Positions 49,527 to 61,972 of a stretch of 64,000 nt of DNA are shown here, piece by piece (position 1 is the first letter of the stretch; every line of letters begins with the position of its first letter). The stretch is from Ailanthus altissimus. Its lineage: Eukaryota; Streptophyta; Magnoliopsida; Sapindales; Simaroubaceae. The position numbers and the translations under genes are program-made. The DNA lies in contig OX327700.1 in the NCBI GenBank assembly GCA_946807835.1, positions 23,534,001 through 23,598,000 of the forward strand. The letters run 5' to 3'. Under the pieces are notes generated by a model, which had not been told where the DNA came from, ran no database searches, and was given only the letters and a program-made list of their open reading frames with translations.

Positions 49527-52500
49527 ATTCAATAAATAAAGATGCACATGAAATTTAAGCACAATTAAAGAAGAAATATGTCATTAAATATATTGGTGCC
49601 CAAAAGTATGTAATTGTTAAATTTTTAGAGTTTAAAATGTTTGAGGAAAGAGATGTGACATCTCAAATCCATGATTTCCATTTAATTATTAATGATTTGA
49701 AGAATGAGACTATTGTTCTCCCATATGGCAGGTTGATTAATTGAAAAATTACCGAAATCTTGAAAAAATTATAAGAAAAGCAACGAACACAAAAGAAAAT
49801 ATCTGAAGTTGAAAGATTCTATTATACACATTAGAATTGAAGAGAAGAATCGCCAATAAAGGAACAATGAGAAGGCCAAAGAAATAATTTCTAAGGCCAA
49901 TTTGGTTGAGAATGATACTAATCCTAGTTAAAAGTATCAAAGGTCCAAAAATAAACCTTACTTAAAAAATTTAAAGCCCTCATTCAAGAAGAAAAGTAAT
50001 TATTTTGTTTATGGTAAGAGTGATTATTTTTCTTATCAATGTGAGTGCAGAAAAAAGAGATAGAAAAGGAAACAATAAAACTCTTAAAACCAATTTGGTA
50101 AAGAAAAATGATGTGATTGCCGTTGTTATAGTTTTCTAAGTGAATATAGTTGCCAATGGCAACAAAGAATGAGTCATAGATTGTGGAACCACAAGGCATA
50201 TATATATGGTGACAAATATTTTCAATGACTATGTTCAAGCAAAAGAATGAGAAGAACAATTTTATTTTAGTAATTCTCATCCTACACCTATGGTGAGGAA
50301 AGAGAATGTTATTCTAAATTGACTTCTAGAAAAAAATTTGTATTGAACAATATATTACATGTTCCTAACATTAGATACAATCTCATTTCTATCTTTGTGC
50401 TTAGTAAAGCAAACATAAAAGTCTCATTTGAAGGGGAGTCAATGATTTATTCAAACTGAATGTAATTGATTTAAAGAGTAATGAAAGTAATTCTTCAGTT
50501 TATATTGTTGAGTCTTTTGATACATGGCATGATAAACTAAGTCACTTGAATTATCTTTATTTAAGAAAAATGAAAAGAGTTAGTTTATTTCCTAATATGA
50601 ACTTAGATAATGTTCATAAGTGTGATGTATATGTAGAAAGAAAATCTACAAAAAAAAGTTGTAAACCAATTACTTTTAAAGAAACTGACTTATTCAGTTT
50701 AAGTTATAGTGACATTAATGATCTAAAGGATAATATAATTAGAGGAGGAAAAAGATTTTACATAACTTTTATAGATATTTTCTTAAGATATACCAAAATA
50801 TATTTATTAAGGAAGAAAAATAAGTAATTTGATAAGTTCTTAATCTACAAACAAGAAGTTGAAAACTAACTTTGTAAGAAAATAAAAAGGTTAAGACTGA
50901 TCAATGAGGAAAATATGTGTCTAATTTGTTTAATTCATATTTTGAGGACAATGGAATTTTCCATGAAGTTACATTTCATATTCTCCAAAATCAAATGGAG
51001 TGGCTGAAAGAAAAAAAATATAACCTTAAAAGACATGATGAATTGCATGTTAATAAATTCTGAGACTCCTATGAACTTGTAAAGGGAACCAATTCTAACT
51101 GCTTGTCATATACAAAATAGAATTCCATGCAAGAAAAATAAAATTACACCTTATAAGTTATGAAAAGATTATAAGCCTAACCTATCATACATCAAAGTGT
51201 GGAGTTGTCTTGTTAAGGTTTTCATTCCAGAATCTAAAAAGAAATAGATTTGACCTAAGACTATTGATTGTATATTTATAGCATAAGCCCAATATATTAC
51301 TACATATAGATACTTAGTATTAGAAGATCATATTGATTTGTTTGATGCAAACAATATACTAGAATCTAAAAATACAGAATTCTTTAAGACTATTTTTCCT
51401 AAAAAAACTAAACCATAGAGAATATTGTCTTATTTGAATGATGATCCTCTAGAAAAGTCTAGTAATGAACTTAGAAGAAGTAAAAGAGTCAGAAAAACTA
51501 TAAATTTTGGTAATGATTTTTATGTCTTTCTTATTAAAGAAGATCCACAAACTTATAGAGAAGTAATAACCTCTCATGATACTTCTTTATGAAAAGAGGC
51601 AATAGATGAGGAGATTAATTTCATCATGAGTAATCATGTATAACAATTAGTTGAATTGCCTCTTGGAACCAAGCTTGTTAGTTGTAAATGAATTTTCAAA
51701 AAGAAGTTAAGAGCTAATAGTTCTATTGAGAAATATAAAGAAAGATTAGTTGTCAAAGAATTCACATAAAACAAAGACTGAGATTATTTTGATACTTATA
51801 CTTCTATAACCAGAATAACATCCATAAGAATATTGATTACATTGGTTGTAGTTCAAGATTTGTATATACATCAAATGAATGTTAAAATTACTTTTTTTTA
51901 AATAGTAATTTAGAATAGAAGATTTATGTGGAACAATCTGAAGGTTGTATGAGGGTTGATACAGAGCACAAAGTATGTAAGCTTGTGAAATCTTTGTATG
52001 GCATAAAACAGGCACAAAAATAGTAGCATGAAAAATTTGACAATGCTCTAGTATCAAATGGTTTTATGATTAATGAATCAAACAAGTATGTATACTTCAA
52101 AGCCTTTGATACTAACAATTATATCATCATATGTCTCTATGTGAATAACATGCTAATATTTAGTTATAGTATGACGTGATAAATGCGACTAAAAGATCTT
52201 AGTCAACTAAGTTTGATATAAAAAATATGAGAGAAACAGATGTAATTCTTGGGATTAAAATAATAAAAACATGTAATGGTCTTACTTTATCCCAAGAACA
52301 TAATGTAGACAAATTTTTAAAGAAGTTTGAATACTTGACATTCAAATCAGTAGCAACACCTTATGATGCAAGTACCAAACTATTTAAGAATACTAATCAG
52401 ATCCATTATGCACAAATAATTAGCTGACAATCAAATCCATTATGCACAAATAATTAGCTATCTCATATACTTGATGAAAGATACTAAGCTTAATATATCA

Positions 52501-53060
52501 TATATTGTTAGAAAATTGAGTAGATATACTCAAAATCTAGACAAAGAGCATTAGTCTGCCTTGGATAAACTTGCAATGTACTTAATAAACACTAAGAAAT
52601 ATGGCCTCTTTATATAGTAGATCTCAACTTTTGATAGAAAGTTATTGTGATGCAAATTGAATTTTAGAATAAAATGAAATCAAGTCCACTAGTGAATATG
52701 TGTTTACATTAGGTGGAGGTGTTGTATATTGAAAATCCACTAAATAAACCTACATAGCTAGATTTATTATGGAGTTTAAATTAATAGCTTTAAAAAATGG
52801 TTGTTCTGAAGTTGAGTTGTTAAGAACATTTAAAAGTGATATTCCCATTTACTTTCACCATCCTACATCAATTTTAATCTATTGTGATTGTCTAGCTGCA
52901 ATAGCTAGAGCTAAGAGTAAGATTTATAATAGAAAAAATAGGCATATATGTCTAAGATATGATATAATTAGAATATAGGGTAATGAGTCTAGATTTTATG
53001 AGGTCGGAGATAAATTTGACTGATCTTCTGACTAAATCATTAAATAAAAGATTAGTGAAA
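49527..53060 (+). pseudogene. Copia gag-pol remnant (gag end, PR, IN, RT, RNase H)
   Basis: Gag resumes with KKYVIKYIGAQKYVIVKFLEFKMF-like frames. A decayed knuckle reads FVYGKSDYFSYQC (about 50,000-50,045). The protease motif VIDCGTTRHI (50,173-50,202) has Cys where DSG has Ser. Pre-integrase and integrase follow: WHDKLSHLN (50,528-50,554), KCDVYVE with the second zinc cysteine lost, FYITFIDIFLRYTKIYLL, and SPKSNGVAERK-like near 50,985-51,015. RT reads LGTKLVSCK.IFKKKL and later YVNNML at 52,138-52,155, where YVDDM is expected. RNase H reads STSEYVFTLGGGVVYWKSTK, then DCLAAIARAKSKIYNRKNRHI and ends LTDLLTKSLNKRLV. Confidence 0.88.
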
Positions 53061-53615
53061 TATACGTAAAAGGGGATGAGGTTTTTTCCTATAGCATAAG
53101 AAAATAGTTGTGGTAACCTTATGTGATTGGAGATTTCATGAAGTAGGTTCATAAAGGTAACAATAAGTCACTTGTTATCTTATTGTACTACTAATAAAAT
53201 GATGTGAGTCCTTTCCTAAGACTAGGTGGTACATCTACAATGAAAAAAGTTAAGTATTATACTTTTAATGAACTCCATAGCCCATTATTGCATAGTATCG
53301 TGTTATCCTACAGAACACACTTGATAAAGTATCACCTTTGTGAGTATGGAATTGGGTTAATTCCTTTGAGAGCGAGATAGGCATCTCTAGAGCACTTATA
53401 AAATTAGGACGACACAGAGCCCACATTTAATTTTGTATTTTATAATAAAGGAATGACGATTCATAGAAACTTGGTTTCATTTAGTTTTTGTAAAATACGA
53501 TTACTTATTCAATGATCGGTTTATAACTTGGAAGAGAACTAATTTATATACATTAAATTCTACTTTGATTTAGAGTTTATTTGCTCATTTTATTTATTTG
53601 ACATATGTAAGAGAT
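53061..53615 (+). other. Copia 3' untranslated region
   Basis: Non-coding sequence between the RNase H end and the 3' LTR. No clear polypurine tract remains next to the LTR start; the nearest purine-rich word is AAGAGATTG. Confidence 0.5.
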
Positions 53616-54212
53616 TGTTGGATATTCCAAGTGTATTTAAAATAAACAAACGTGTTTCAAGTATATAAAGTAGGAAAAAAGAATAAAGGAGAAAATAAAA
53701 GGGAAACCCCAAACTGTTGGAAAATAGCTAGGGTGTCACGGCGTTTAAGAGCAGCTTCCACGGTGCTCAAGTCAGAGATTGAAGCGCCACAGTGCTAGAA
53801 AACAGTGCCGCGACGCTTAGTGCTAAGGATGTAACCCTTGCAAAAAGCCACCAACTTTTCAAATATTGTGACTTTATGAAGAGATTTTGTGTCTCTCTTG
53901 AGAGACATATCATCTTTATATTTTGTAGACATATCTCAATTAAAAGATATACAATCTTATTCCCTTTGATTCTCTTACTATCGACTAATTCATTAAACTC
54001 AATTTTAAATTCTTACTCATAGTCTAAGAAATTGCATGTATATGCAGCTTTACAATTACATTATCATTAAATCTTTGAAACTATCCTATCATTCAAATCC
54101 TTTTTGTACTTTATTAAGATTATTATAGGGGTAAAAATAGTTTTAAGAACCGTGCATTTGCACGTTTTGACAAAAGAAAATAGTTGTATCATTTTCATCT
54201 ATTTATCCAGTA
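53616..54212 (+). repeat. Copia 3' LTR
   Basis: It begins TGTTGGATATTCCAAGTG and ends TATCCAGTA (a decayed CCAACA), 597 bases. The U3 holds GTCACGGCGTTT, CCACGGTGCTC, AGCGCCACAGTGCTAG and GTGCCGCGACGCTT at 53,735-53,822, at the same place as in the 5' LTR. Confidence 0.88.
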
Positions 54213-54217
54213 TGCAT

Positions 54218-55099
54218 TTAATGTATATAATCTTGTAAAAAAATATAGACGTGGAAAGAAATATATAATATTATATGATTCATACAAGATTAGACTAAAT
54301 TAAGTCTTGTAAAAAACAATTAGTGAAAGAAAATATATTACAGTACACAATCATATAAGACTCTCGTAAGACCATTTAATACAAAGTCTCATAAAGCAAT
54401 ACATGATAATACAAGATCTCTTACAAGACTTGTATAAGGTTATTCAAATTCTCCATTCTTTTCTTTTAATTACTATAGATCAATTCATTGAGTCTCCATT
54501 TTCATAAAAGAGATGTGCAAAGTCCTAAAGTTCATATTTTTAAAAAGAAATTATACTTCTAACATAAGAATAATGCAATGCTTGTAGTTGTCTTGGAAAC
54601 CTCTTAAACTTGATCTTAGATTTAGAAATATGCTTCAATAAGTGAAGGATTTAAGCGAAGATGAAATCTTGTTCTTAATATAAAGATGAAGAAGTGTGGA
54701 CTTTATTGTTGTAAAGTAAGAAAAAAGAGTAATAAGACAAAAATCTTATTTGAAAAGATGATAAGAGATAATATGGTGATTTCTCATAAGTATAATATCA
54801 TCAGAAAAGCAATACAGTCATTATTGGGACTTCTTAGGGGTATATATGAAAAAAAACAATTATGGGTGGAATATTTGTAATATTTTTATATTACTAAAGA
54901 GCATATAAGATAATAACATAATAATATCATAAAATCTCTTTATGATCAAGTGTGACTTTAACCATCCTAAAAGTCTTTTTGTTAGTTTAATTAATTGACG
55001 TGGAAACTTCTTATTTGTCATTTTTTCTCAAATCTTTTCAATGATTATTTGTATATGGTCTTTGATTTTTTTTTTTATCTTATGCTTCAATTAGGAGTG
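54218..55099. other. intergenic; CTTGTAAGA-type repeats, no gene
   Basis: From 54,230 to 54,450 the words TCTTGTAA, CTTACAAGA, TAAGACT and their inverses recur about ten times in both orientations. Such clusters can be subterminal repeats of a DNA transposon, but no ends were found. The remainder has short frames only. Confidence 0.35.
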
Positions 55100-55104
55100 G
55101 GCGT

Positions 55105-57420
55105 TATTGAGATTTGTGCTTATGTGCTATCCCATTATATATAAATATTTAACTATAATATTTATACAATTAATATTTTTAATAAAATTGTTAATATTAT
55201 TAATTATTAAATGGTAAGATGCTTGTAATGTTTTAGACATCGTATGATCTGAAGGAGTTCAGATCTGATCTAAAAGAGTTCAGATCAGTGTTAAGAGTTA
55301 ACAACTCTAAAAGTTATAAGTGTTAAGAATTAACAGTGTTAAGAGTTAGCAGGTTATAAGAGTTAACAACATCTAAAGAGTTAGAGCCTTTTCTAAAATG
55401 GGACAAAGACTTAAGAATATATTAGTAATGACGTAGCTGCAAAAAGTTGTAGATAGTGCTAGAAAATGTCATTATACAAATATATTCTCAAATATTATAT
55501 TCCTAATCTAATTTCATCGATGCGGGTCTATCGGTGAAATTCAATAATATAGATTGATGTATGTCTATATTTGTATAGTCTAGATGGTTAGTATTAGCAA
55601 ACCATGCGCTTGGTGAAAGCTCGTATAGAGATACAAGTATTCAATGAGGACTGGGTATTGAACAGACTCACGAAGATCTCCAATAAACATCTCATAAAAC
55701 CATCTATGGAAAGTCTTATGAGTTGAGTAGTATTCGTAGTCCTTTGACCTGAGCGCCACAGTGGACTTGTAAGTGATTCACCATACTTTGATTCCACACA
55801 TGTCAGAAACCTTTTATAGTCTGACCGTTGGGTGTCGTTAGGTATGGTTCGATGCCCATAGAGCTCGGTGTGCATAGATATAGAATTCGTTAGCTCATAT
55901 GAATAAGTTGTATATCCTGATGCTCCGAGATTGTATTTCAAGAAATATTGTAGCTACAAGTATAAACCTTGAGAATAGTTTCTATATGGCCAAACAATAT
56001 CGCAAAAATGTTTGTGGATATTATTTATGAAAATACAAATCTGAAGATAAATTCAAGGTTGGACAAATAGAGATTTGATGGTGATGATCTATATCTCTGC
56101 TCTTCCAGGATATCAATGACGGGGGGATTATACATATATGCTATAATCTCAACTTGTATAGTTTAATGCGCTGCTTTGAAATATCTGTAATGTGTGTGTG
56201 GGGCATCGTTCACAAACGTATGGAGGAGTTCTATATGATAGATCGGATATGGACCTAGAGAGTCTCACAATATGAAGTGTACTCGTAGTGCACTAGGGTA
56301 GCGGACTGGATTCAATAATTTGATTCAGGAAATTCTACCAAACCAGGTGTTTGTTTAAAGATCCCTTAGGATGTGTATTTGTCAAGACTTAATTGTTAAG
56401 TATATCATATAATTAGTTGACATAAGTTGTTAACTAATAGGATGTTGACAAGTAGTATAATTTGGTCCATAAATTATTTTTACCTTAAATTAATCTATTA
56501 ACCTTGCTAGTAAAAATAATTATTCAAAATTATTTTGAATAATTATTTAAATATTATATATAATAATTGTTATTATAAATGTCAATGGAGGTACAAATAA
56601 TTATTATTATGACCTATTAATAATAACATGATATTTTGAATGAAGGAACACTATTGAAGTAAAGTTTACAAGACTTATAAAAATTAAAAATGTTTTAATT
56701 TTTATTAAGTGGCTAATTAAATTACACTAGCACAATAATAAAAGAAAATGAAGATGTCGTTTTCAATTTTATTTGTGTTAATTAATAGTGCTGTAAATTT
56801 ATTTAATGGATAAGTATTAGTAAAAAGAAAAAATATTGGTGGTAAAAAAAATTAAAATGTAGGTCAATTTGTTTTTTGTGGAGAAACAAAACAAAACAAA
56901 AATAAAATTAAAGTGGTTCAACCACTAAAATGGAAATGAATAATTTGATCAATTCTCTCACAATTCCATCATTTGGTCATGCAAAAAAAAAATAAGAGAA
57001 TTGAGAAGCAAAAATATTTTTGATAAAAAAATGTTTCAATGAAATATAGTTTCAAAAGTGATATGCAAGAGTTGCATAAATAATTTATTTTCTTGAAAAC
57101 AAATATGTATGTGTTAAAAGAGTTTGAACACATACTACCGGAAAATAATTCAAACTGCCATTCTACCTCCACAATCCTACCGGATTGTTGTGGAGTAAAA
57201 TTATTTAAGGGTAGACTTCAAGGTGAGTTCTAAAATTTGTAATCTTCGCCGAAGTTCCTCAAATGTATGTTTCTATAATCTTAACTTATTTATAATTCAG
57301 TTTACATGTGTACATGTTGATTATATGTTTAATTTCGCTGCAAATTGTATATGTGAGACATATATTTAAGTTTTTTAATATGTACACAATTAAATGCATA
57401 CACCCAAAAATATGTTAACA
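55105..57420 (-). mobile_element. solo LTR, family A copy 4 (inverted)
   Basis: A 2,316-base element whose left end (TATTGAGATTTGTGCTTATGTG) matches the reverse complement of the family right end and whose right end is GTTAACA. The flanks GGCGT (55,100-55,104) and AGTGT (57,421-57,425) differ only by two transitions and may be a decayed target duplication. The conserved block is at about 55,600-56,310. The middle is unlike the other copies. A 115-codon frame at 55,594-55,941 (minus) lies in the conserved block but is not open in the other copies, so it is not treated as a gene. Confidence 0.72.
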
Positions 57421-57425
57421 AGTGT

Positions 57426-57660
57426 CGGTTCGATTAACTGGCAAACCGCACCAAACCGAACCAAAATATTTTGTTCAATTTAAGTTTCAGTTTGTAGTTC
57501 GGTTAGATTTTCTTAGACTTGATAGGTTCGATTTTGATTTGGTTTCAATTCGATTCGGTTTAAATAGAAAAAATACACTAAAAATAATTATAAAAACTAA
57601 AATTAAACCGAATCGAATCGGCTCGGTTCAGTTCGGTTTAAGTGGGCTTAAACCTTCAAC
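57426..57660. repeat. imperfect palindromic CGGTTCGG element (MITE-like)
   Basis: The left side has GTCGGTTCGATTAAC and AAACCGCACCAAACCGAACC. The right side has AAACCGAATCGAATCGGC and TCGGTTCAGTTCGGTTTAAG. These arms can pair with each other. This style occurs in short hAT-type MITEs of plants. The 96-codon frame across it is a by-product of the repeat. Confidence 0.5.
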
Positions 57661-57841
57661 TAAATTTGAAAAAATAAGGGTGATGCAGAAATTAAATAGA
57701 ATTTATATATAAAATAAACAAACGAAAATATTTTAATAAGGAATGGGTGTCAATTGTCATTGTATAAATATTTTGAGGAGAAGTATCTCCTCTTATTAGT
57801 ACTTTCGTTAACAATTTAATCACTAAATTAGAAGTTTTAAG

Positions 57842-59103
57842 TAGGGGTGGCAATGGGACGGGTTGGAGTAGGGATCACAATTTCCATCCCTATACTTAAA
57901 TGGTATGAGAATTTTCATACTCACCTTATATTATATATATGTAATTTGAGTTTGAGGTAGAGAATCCTCAAATGGGATGGAGATCCCAATAATACTCTAT
58001 ACCTTTTTTTTAATTTCTTAAATAGTCTTTTATTTGTATCAATTTAATTTATAAAATAGTTTTTTATCCTGTACAATCATAATATATTCAAAAAAAATAT
58101 AAATATTACATAAAAATATAAACTACGTCAAGTCTTTAACTATTAATTTTAAATATCAATAATATGAATTAAAATTCAAAAATTTAAAAAAATAGTAATT
58201 TTTTTAAACTTTGGCACCTATAATATAAAGTAAAAAAAAAATTGAGTTAAATGAGTGATGACTAAGAACCTAAGAATGATAATAAAATCATTTACCTCTT
58301 TTGTTTATTTTTCTTCATCTTTTTTTTTTCAACAAATGAGTTCTCTTCAATTTAGAAATAATAGTTTAATATTAAATATAATTAAAAATATAAAAAAGAA
58401 TTAAAAATAAAAATATAATATAAATAAATTTTATATCTCTAAATTTAATACGTAATTAATTTTAATTTATATATAAATAAATTTTTTCTACACTTATTTT
58501 TAAAAAAACATTTAACTCAAACATTTATAACAGATTTAGAGAAATTAACTTACAATGTTTTAGCGTGTATCACATCCCACATCGAATAGAATTTGGGTGG
58601 ATCTTAGGTATATAAGGGTGGGTATGCAGTATTATCTAACAGGTTAGTCTTTTAAGTCAATGGCAAACGTCTGACCCATGACAAGTGGTATCAGAGCAAA
58701 TCCAAATTCTCATTCGTATGTGAGCCCCCAAAATGGCCCCAATGGAGATTGTCACATGGGATGTGGGTCCCCTATGCCGCTAGGGGATGGGCAATACGGG
58801 CTAAGTGAGCCCTAAAATATTCTGTGTCTTGAGCTCCAATAGAGATTGCTACGTAGGTAGTGAGTCCCCTATCCTCGGGGGGATGGGCAATACGAGCTAA
58901 GTTGGTCCTTGAGTTTAGACCATACCGTGACGAGGGCGTCACATAATTGGGTGGGAGAGAATGTCACGTCTCACATCGAATAGAAATTGGGTGAATTTTG
59001 GATATATAAAGGTGAGTATGCAATATTACCTAACATGTTAATCTTTTGGGCCAATAACAAGCATCCGGCCCGTGACACATGACAGTGATCTCTATCACCC
59101 CTA
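57842..59103. mobile_element. hAT-type non-autonomous element carrying a TRIM
   Basis: The left end TAGGGGTGGCAATGGGACGG and the right end ...TCTATCACCCCTA form a short inverted repeat (TAGGGGTGRYA). The flanking 8-base words GTTTTAAG (57,834-57,841) and ATTTTACG (59,104-59,111) match at 6 of 8 positions, as an aged hAT target duplication would. The inside is AT-rich and non-coding. A TRIM sits close to the right end (58,566-59,077). Confidence 0.6.
58566..59077 (+). mobile_element. TRIM (miniature LTR retrotransposon)
   Basis: Two direct repeats of about 117 bases, 58,566-58,683 (starts TGTATCACATCCCACATCG, ends CCATGACA) and 58,962-59,077 (starts TGTCACGTCTCACATCG, ends CCGTGACA), flank about 280 bases. 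Directly after the first is TGGTATCAGAGCA (58,686-58,698), a near-perfect tRNA-iMet primer-binding site. Before the second is a purine tract (GGGTGGGAGAGAA, about 58,949-58,960). There is no coding capacity. This is the standard TRIM layout. No matching target duplication was found. Confidence 0.82.
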
Positions 59104-59111
59104 ATTTTACG

Positions 59112-61972
59112 TTTAAATTCCTCTCTTAAAAAAAAGAAAAAAAAAAGTGGTCAAACGAGTCGGCCCAAACTGTTTGATCTAAATGGAGTATGGACCCAAA
59201 TCCATTTGAGGCCCAGAGCATTTGCTTCGCCTGACTTATAGATTATAATCTCTCTTTTGTTTTATTTTTTCTTAAAATGAATCTTAAGTCAGAACCAGGA
59301 CTTACTTCCTTTGAAATCTGAAACCCTTAATACTTTTAAGATTAGACTAGATAAGATTTGTTAAGATTACGTATGATAGCAAAAGATACCAAAAAAAAAA
59401 TGGGATAATTTATGGAATGTCTTATGTTTAGTGTAATATAAATTGAAACTATTTTAGAAGAAAATTGAATAATTAAATATACTACCATTAATTCAAATTA
59501 ACTATTAAATATTACAAATTTTTTATTATTATAATAAGTTATAAATATAAATTCCCACTTCATAATTGAATATTTTTATTATTAACTAATTAATAAATAT
59601 TATTGATCATAAAATATTTGATAAATTAATTATTTTATGTTACTAAATAAATAAATATTATTAATCTTGATATCTCTATTGTTAGACAAATAAAATAATA
59701 TAATAAAACCAACTACATTATATAAATATAAGAAATAACTATATTATAAAATAATAATATAATATCTAAAATATTAATTTAGATTTTTTTTTAAGATTTA
59801 AATAATTTTTTCCCACGTAATCTCACAGGGTACCAAAGAATAAAATTCCCATTTTTAATCCAAAAAAATGTGTGGCTCAAGATCATTTGTGGCGAGGCCA
59901 TGAAAACTTATCCTAATACATTTTCTTTACGACAAATACAAGATTAGATAAATATTTACCAAAATAATCCTATCTTACAACTTATCCAATATACCAAACA
60001 TGCCCTTAGTGTTAGTACAAAATTACAGCACTGATGTCTTTAATTGTAAGCAACACGTGGTCAGTGATAACATTATTGCAAGGTTTAGGGTCATGACCCT
60101 CTAAACCCTATCAAAATATCTTAAAAATTATATTAAGTAAACAACCCATTAGTACTAAAATATCTATTCTACCCCCTAACTTTTTCTAAATTTTTTATAC
60201 TTGTAATTAAATTGTCTAATATTTTTTTAAAAAAGTCTTCACAAACATTAAAAATTCTGTTAAATTTATTATGTAATATTTAAATAGGATATTACATGGT
60301 TATTTATTTTATCAAATTAAGAACTGGTTCCAACTTAAACATCTTTTTCTAGTAAAAAAAATTATATTTACGAATAGTTTCTATTTTTACATCTTTCCCA
60401 ATTTTACTATTTTTTCTAATAAAAAAAATTATACTTATAACTAGTCTCCTCATTTATGCATCTTTTCCTGAATTAAAAGGAATTTTTCACTTCTAATTCT
60501 TTTTTTGTAATTAAAGAGATTTTTTTTAATTGAACCTATATAAATAGACTCACAATTATGGAATATTATATATTAGTAATTTTATCTTCTCTTTAATATA
60601 TGTCAAATTCAAGTAAGTTAGAATCTTTTAAATAATTTAATAATTTATTTTATATATTAATTTTTTATAATATCTTATCATCATAATTTTATGTATTTTA
60701 TTATTTTTATGGATCTTAGTTTTTTTATTTTTTGTTTTAAATTTTTTAATTTTAAAATATAAAATTTATCTTTACCAATAACATGGTACATGTTTAATAT
60801 TTTTATTTTTATTTTTATTTTTATTTTTGCAGTGAAAAAAAACATATACAATCGATAAACTTACCAAAAATAAAATAAAAATACTGAAAATTCAAAAGTT
60901 CATATATCATCATCAATCCCTAATACTATTACTATAAAATTTTGAAAACAACCTTCAAAATCTCTATAAAAAAAAATTGGTTGGATTTAACCCCGAAAGC
61001 TCAAATCTTATTCTGTCTCTGCATGTAGCTAAAATTACGTATTAGATAACTTGTTTATATCTTACATCTTTAGCGATAAGCAATACATGCGGTCAGTTGT
61101 TGTGTACAAAAATGTTAGCTCTGCTCACAAATTTGGCGTAAAGCATTGGTCACCATCGTCGTCAATATTTCATACATACGTGCATATATTTATGATAAAA
61201 ACGAACGAGAGAAGATACGGCAGAAATTCCTCATAAAGCAACACTTTCACACCTTATATTATGTTGGTTTCCTGACTTTTAGTTCAGCCATGCAATTTAG
61301 TATTGAGACCCCAACCCCAGTTGAGGAAATGTGTATTAATATGACGTAGCTCACACCCAACTTCAGCTAGAAACAAGTGTATCGTTCTGCAACTTGTAAC
61401 TTACTTAATATCCCATTAAAGACCCAATTTCTTGCTGTAAATTAGAAGAACATTTTATCACACTCTTGAGGTAAAGAGAGGAATAGAAGTAGAATTAGCT
61501 TCTCCATAGTCCATCCAACTTTTTAGGCATAGAAGAATACAAGTAGCTAGACTTGTAATGCGATTACTAGCTAGTCTGATGTTCTCACTTCTGTATGAAG
61601 TCTAAACCAAACTGCTGTTCAAGTCTCGACTTCGTCTTGTTGAGTGAAGACTGAAGAGTAAAGATAAGTACATGGTTCTCTAAAAAGTGCATGTTTAGTT
61701 TCTTGGGGTCCGTCTGCTTTTGCTTGACGTCGATTATTGCTTTTGCTTATGAACGTTTTTAAAGCCATTCACGTCTTGCACGCCAATTTGTTTCTCTAAA
61801 CCTTCTCCTACCCCCATCTCTCATCAAATTATTCCTTTTCACATTCTTTTTAAAAAATGAAAATAGAGAATTGTCGAGAAATCTTGAATGCAACATGTTT
61901 TTTTTTTTCCTTTTGTAAATGGGAGTTTTTGATAAAGAACAAAAAAGAGAAAAAGGAATAGCTTTCTTGTAT
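59112..61972. other. AT-rich intergenic DNA; no gene seen
   Basis: No recognisable coding sequence; the overlapping frames at 61,051-61,349 have no signature. Near 59,335-60,010 similar words (AAGATTAGA..AGATAAGA and the inverse) at each side hint at an old transposon, too weak to call. Confidence 0.4.

Larger units (their letters stand above)
45823..54212 (+). mobile_element. full-length Ty1/copia retrotransposon, inactive, with a nested solo LTR
   Basis: Two LTRs (45,823-46,444 and 53,616-54,212) enclose gag, protease, integrase, reverse transcriptase and RNase H in Copia order. The 5' flank TACAT (45,818-45,822) and 3' flank TGCAT (54,213-54,217) look like one target duplication with a single change. 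A 2,785-base solo LTR (46,737-49,521) lies in gag; without it and its 5-base duplication the element is about 5.6 kb, normal for Copia. Stops occur in every domain, and both RT active-site aspartates are changed, so it cannot be autonomous. Confidence 0.88.

Noticed and set aside
55594..55941. 115-codon minus-strand frame in a solo LTR
   Set aside because: The matching block in the other family copies has stops and frameshifts in this frame, so it is not conserved as protein.
57422..57712. 96-codon frame rich in Arg, Phe and Leu
   Set aside because: It follows repeated CGGTTCGG words of a MITE-like element; the residue pattern is a by-product.
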